From Funneliformis mosseae (Eukaryota; Glomeromycota; Glomeromycetes; Glomerales; Glomeraceae): a DNA stretch of 11,043 bases. Numbering within the stretch: the first letter of the stretch is position 1; the number at the start of each line of letters is the position of its first letter. The position numbers and the translations under genes were made by a program. Positions 7,930 to 11,043 of this stretch are shown here, in pieces. Under the pieces are notes generated by a model. That model made no database searches. It was given only the letters and a program-made list of their open reading frames with translations, and had not been told where the DNA came from. The stretch spans positions 1-11,043 of the forward strand of contig CAJVPP010003681.1 of the NCBI GenBank assembly GCA_910592005.1, read 5' to 3'.

Positions 7930-8390
7930 ATCCTTGAGAGAGTATCAGCGTTCACATTTACCTTTCCTTTGCGATATTTTACTTCAAATTGAAATTGTTA
8001 TAATAAAATCTTCTAATGAATAATCCTTTTACTATCCTTTTCTTTAGTGAGTTAATTCAATAATAATTGCAATGCTGAGTGATCAGTATATATAATAAAT
8101 GTATTATCTTCTAAATACCTCCTAAAATATTTAACTACCCATACTACTGCTAAAGCTTCTTGTTCAGTAATATGGTAATTTTATTCAGCTAGGCTCAATG
8201 TTCTACTTGCATACCAAATAGGATATTCTCTTTCTTCATTGTTTTTTTGTGAAAGTACTGCACCTAGTCCTGTAGTACTTGCATTAGTACTCAAAATAAA
8301 AGATTGATTGAAATCAGGATAAGATAAGATTGGCGTAGTTATCAACTTTTCCTTAAGTATTTCAAAAATCTCTTGATATTGTTTATTCAA
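7930..8390 (-). pseudogene. RNase H domain of the Ty3 pol relic
   Basis: This domain removes RNA from the RNA-DNA hybrid. It starts in a frame with YQEIFEILKEKLITTPILSY, then FILSTNASTTGLGAVLSQ, WYASRTLSLAE, a stop (8178-8180), ITEQEALAVVWVVKYF, RRYLEDN, IIYTDHSALQLLLN, and after a frameshift the tail RKGKVNVNADTLSR. The Glu (TEQEALA), the Asp of YTDHS (8082-8084) and the last Asp (NADTLSR, 7944-7946) are present. The first catalytic Asp, expected in the T-D-A-S position, is Asn here (codon 8283-8285), a change needing one G-to-A transition. That alone would be expected to abolish activity. Confidence 0.85.
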
Positions 8391-8399
8391 TTGTAAGAT

Positions 8400-9060
8400 A
8401 TATCCTTTTTTAGCAAATTGTTTAATAGGGCTACCAATTTAAAATAATTTTTAACAAAACGTTGATAATAAGAGAATAATCCTAATACAGTTCGTAATTG
8501 TTTAATATTGAATAGAGTGTTGAAGTTGATGATCTTTTCGATTTTTGCTGGATTAGGTTATATCTCTTGTCCTGATATTACATGTCTTAAAAATTGAATT
8601 TTATTTTAAAGATGTTGTAAATATTCGTCATAACTTTTGAAAAATATGATGATATCATCAAGGTATACTAATATGAATTTTCTTTTATTTTTTATAATAT
8701 ATCATCCATAGCTCATTGAAAGGTGGCTGGTGTATTGCATAACCCGAATGGAATTACATTGAATTCATATAACCTATATTTCATAATAAATACCATTTTG
8801 GGTTTGTTCTGTTTCCTGATCTTAAACTCCAGTATCTTGAAGCTAAGTCTAAGATAGTATACCATGTTACTTCTCCTAAGGATTCTAATAATTCATTAAT
8901 CCTTGGTAAGGGATATTGGTCCTTTATTATTACATTATTTAATTTTCTATAGTTTATGCAGAATCTTATTTTTCTATTCTTTTTTTTACAAGAACTACAG
9001 GTGAGCTTCATTGATTTTGAGAAGGTCGTATAATTCTTTGATCTAATATATTTTGAATTT
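8400..9060 (-). pseudogene. Reverse transcriptase domain of the Ty3 pol relic
   Basis: This domain copies the element RNA into DNA. Ordered motifs are IQNILDQRIIRPSQNQ and SSPVVLVKK (9055-8985), then in the next frame IRFCINYRKLNN and DQYPLPRINELLESLG, and the first catalytic Asp in TILDLAS (Asp codon 8847-8849). After a one-base loss following the Tyr-Trp pair come NKPKMVFIMKYRLYEFNV and IPFGLCNTPATFQ, then the YLDD box (8654-8665). The thumb/connection follows (FLRHVISGQEI, TVLGLFSYYQRFVKNYFKL). All three catalytic Asp residues are kept, yet the domain is split across frames by at least three frameshifts and by TGA and TAA codons. Order and spacing fit Ty3/gypsy RT. Confidence 0.85.
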
Positions 9061-9637
9061 CCTACTAAATATACTGATCATCTTTTACTGACGTTCGATA
9101 TAGTTTTAGTACAACTGATGGTACATCTTTAGTAAATATACAATGTTCATGTTACTCTAAATGTGTTAATTCCTGTGTTGTGATCGCAAAACTATTAAGA
9201 TTTTTCTCAAGAAATGCTTTTAGTTATTTTAAAGAAGCATCTGTTAATTTTCTACAGGTTGTATATTTTCTTGAATTATTACCAATTTCTACTTAAAATC
9301 ATTTTCTTTGATCTGAACTTTATAGGCAGCTTGTAGATTATACTAGAAATCTGAATCGTTCAATTTGTAGTCAAATTATCTGAATATGACCAACTGATTA
9401 CGATAATTGATTAGACGAAAATATTGACCAATTATTTGGTCATTTAATTGATTATTATCAACTACAAATGAATAACTAGATAATCGGATATTCAAATATT
9501 TGGATTCATTGTTTAATAGGCATGTATCACCATGTATGCGCACATGCAACATCTAAATTAATTAAATAACACATGAAAGATATTTTAATTTTAAAATTAT
9601 TTTTTCATATTTTTTTGTACAAATTTTGTTTTATAAA

Positions 9638-11043
9638 ATGGGTTCTAATGAATATTATGACGCAATTTTCAATGATAATGTTTCTTTAAAACAAGAAACA
9701 ATTTTAAGTAATTCTGAAAGATTAAGTAATGTATCTAGAACTTCATTTGACAAAAATGTTAATACCGATGCAAATACACATATTACATAAAGACTATGAT
9801 ATAAAGGGTCTAATGGATCAGCTAAGCAAAGTTTTGTATGGAAATTCTTTGATGAAAAAAATAATCCTAGTAGACCTGGTAAAATAATGGCTTGTAAAAA
9901 CCTTCTTTCTAACGGCAAACTATGTACTATTACATATGCAGCTTTGGGTAGTACAAGTAATGTAATACAACATCTTGCTAATGTACATGGAATTTTAGAT
10001 AAAAAAAAAGTTCATATTAAGGTAACGAAAATTTTTTAGTGAATTTTTTTTATCATTTTTATTCATTAATAAACTTTTAATTAATAAATTTCTTAATTTT
10101 TTAATATACTAGGCTGTCAAAAATAGAACACTTGATCAATATATTAATAATTCAAATGCTAAGCATTGGACTGAAACTAAGCAACTCAAGGCTAATAGAA
10201 ATCTTACACGATGGATTCTTCATGGAGTAAAACCAATTGATGTTGTAAATGATAAATATTTTCAAGAATTTCTTTCTTCATTAAATTCTTATTATACTTT
10301 ACCAAATGAAAAAAATATTAAATTGATGATTTATCAAGCTTATGATTGGACAGAAATAAGCATGAAAGAATTATTACTATTATTTGCAAAGTATATTTCA
10401 TTTACAACAGATTTGTGAACTTCAAGAGACAAACATGATTATATTGGTATTACTGCTTCTTTTATGGATAATGATTTTAAAATTTATGATATATTACTAA
10501 AATGCAAATATTTACCTTATTCTCATGATGCTATAACAATCAAAAAATCTTTAATTAGTTTAATTAATAGTTGGAATTTTCAAAATAATATTGTAGCTAT
10601 AACTAGTGATAATAGAAAAAATATGGTAAAAGCAATATTATATTTACCTTCTATTAGTAGAATTCCATGTTCAGCACATATTTTCTAATTGGTAGTTAGT
10701 AAAGCATTAGAACTAACTATTATTTTTATTGCACATACAAAACGTTTAATTAGATTTTTTCAATATCCTAAACAACTTGAGTGTTTATTAGCAACACAAA
10801 AAAATCTGGGTTATATAAATGAAGTAGGAGTAATTCAGGATGTATCTACAAGATGGAATTTCTCATTTTTAGCTTGAGAACGTCTTCTTTACTTAAAGGA
10901 TGCTATTGATCAATTGGCAATTGATTTATGCGATCAGGATAATAATATTAAAAAAGATGGACATCAATTAAAAAAATTTAACCTTTCTGATGAAGAATGG
11001 ATTTTTATGGAAAATTTAGTTGATTTACTTGGTATATTAGAAG
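9638..11043 (+). mobile_element. hAT-family DNA transposon, 5' part, cut by window end
   Basis: The transposase gene begins 85 bp from the last readable codon of the oppositely oriented Ty3 pol. A hAT element should have short terminal inverted repeats and an 8-bp target duplication. The left end must lie in or near 9553-9637, but no terminal repeat can be confirmed because the right end is beyond the window. The close junction is compatible with insertion into, or recombination with, the Ty3 element. Confidence 0.7.
9638..11043 (+). pseudogene. hAT transposase with BED zinc finger, stop-containing, partial
   Basis: Cut-and-paste transposase. Exon 1 (9638-10021, 128 codons) starts at an ATG and holds a BED finger: Trp68 and Phe70 (FVWKFF), Cys86, Cys96, His112 and His117, with GSTSNVIQHLANVH between the ligand pairs. 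A phase-0 intron follows, then exon 2 from 10113. Exon 2 carries hAT core motifs: ISFTTDL-stop-TSRD (first Asp), IGITASFMD, ITSDNRKNMV (second Asp), RIPCSAHIF-stop-LVVSKAL, and DVSTRWNFSFLA-stop-ERLLYLKDAI. The window ends inside LSDEEWIFMENLVDLLGILE, before the hATC dimerisation domain and the catalytic Glu region. Stops lie at 9788 (TAA), 9797 (TGA), 10416 (TGA), 10686 (TAA) and 10875 (TGA). In other hAT proteins 10416 and 10875 are Trp and 10686 is Gln. There are no frameshifts, so it is younger than the other relics. Confidence 0.88.
10022..10112 (+). other. Intron in the hAT transposase gene (91 nt, phase 0)
   Basis: The intron begins AAG|GTAACG and ends TATACTAG|GCT. It is strongly AT-rich, with an early TAG in the read-through frame, and removing it joins the BED exon to the next exon in frame (HIK to AVKNRTLDQYI). 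The canonical GT and AG and the phase-0 join make this well supported, although no transcript is available. Its short length fits fungal introns. Confidence 0.8.

Larger units (their letters stand above)
6620..9552 (-). mobile_element. 5'-truncated Ty3/gypsy retrotransposon remnant
   Basis: The minus strand encodes, in order, RT, RNase H, an integrase zinc-binding region, the integrase DDE core and an integrase C-terminal module. The RT-RH-IN order defines the Ty3/gypsy (Metaviridae-like) group, as opposed to Ty1/copia where integrase precedes RT. No Gag, zinc knuckle or aspartic protease motif is seen before the RT. The readable protein stops at about 9552, only 85 bp from the hAT start codon on the other strand, so the 5' part of the element was lost or displaced. 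No LTR pair, primer-binding site or target duplication can be shown inside the window. Confidence 0.85.
6620..9552 (-). pseudogene. pol: Ty3/gypsy pol polyprotein, degenerate
   Basis: A Pol protein of about 970 residues can be followed from about 9552 down to the TAA at 6620-6622. It begins with an unassigned segment (LNIRLSSYSFVVDNNQLNDQ, LNDSDF, QAAYKVQIKENDFK), then a pre-RT linker (FLEKNLNSFAITTQELTHLE, 9230-9150), RT, RNase H and integrase. It carries well over a dozen in-frame stops and at least six frameshifts. Two shifts fall in A-runs (8 A at about 8981-8990 and 6 A at about 8406-8411), and others lie near 9250, 8838, 8695, 7980 and 6840. Many stops lie where Gln, Trp or Arg is expected, such as NQ-stop-SSPVVLV (Trp, about 9010), TFQ-stop-AMDD (Arg, about 8717) and VERFN-stop-TIGE (7176). 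The first RNase H Asp and two integrase His are also lost, so the copy cannot be autonomous. Confidence 0.85.

Noticed and set aside
7781..8023. Plus-strand open frame of 80 codons rich in Leu and Ile
   Set aside because: Antisense to the RNase H tail and the linker before integrase, which carry recognisable motifs on the minus strand.
8781..9011. A minus-strand gene starting at its own ATG at 9011
   Set aside because: The apparent start is out of frame with the true RT motif SSPVVLVKK just upstream; a frameshift in the 8-A run creates the false N-terminus.
9655..9918. Minus-strand open frame of 87 codons
   Set aside because: Antisense to hAT exon 1, whose BED finger is clear on the plus strand.
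9638..11043. A variant genetic code (TGA for Trp, TAA/TAG for Gln) instead of pseudogenes
   Set aside because: Stops do sit at Trp and Gln positions, but TGG, CAA and CAG are used freely in the same frames, some stops fall at Arg positions, pol also has several frameshifts, and catalytic or metal-binding residues are lost. Decay explains all of it.

Overview
The window is very AT-rich eukaryotic repeat DNA with no intact gene. The best fit is an early-diverging fungus, most likely an arbuscular mycorrhizal fungus (Glomeromycotina, Rhizophagus-like). The grounds are the extreme A+T content, a BED-finger hAT transposase with a short GT...AG intron, a decayed Ty3/gypsy pol, and a decayed copy (about 1564-3867) of a large protein family that I recall from Rhizophagus genomes. 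That last link comes from memory, not from a search.

Layout: 1-360 holds no gene. 361-1036 is an array of about 27 units of about 25 bp, each an imperfect palindrome with GATA on one arm and TATC on the other. 1044-1237 holds two other small degenerate repeats. 1374-3867 (+) is the multi-frame pseudogene of the recalled fungal family. 3868-5250 is mostly featureless but contains two short coding relics (4431-4590 +, 4785-4934 -) and a 14-bp-arm perfect inverted repeat (5094-5122). 5253-5714 (+) is a coiled-coil-like coding relic with three stops. 6071-6591 (-) is an unrecognised relic just downstream of a Ty3/gypsy pol (6620-9552, -). In the pol, reverse transcriptase, RNase H and integrase are all readable but broken by stops and frameshifts. 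9638-11043 (+) is the 5' part of a hAT transposase gene, with only stop codons as damage, running off the window edge.

The parts do not form a working system. This is a transposon graveyard: a 5'-truncated Ty3 element abuts a hAT element in the opposite orientation. A theme runs through it: most premature stops sit where Gln, Trp or Arg is expected, and several metal or catalytic residues are changed His to Tyr or Asp to Asn. All of these can arise by C-to-T or G-to-A transitions, which suggests decay by cytosine deamination. I found no rRNA, tRNA, CRISPR or clear promoter.
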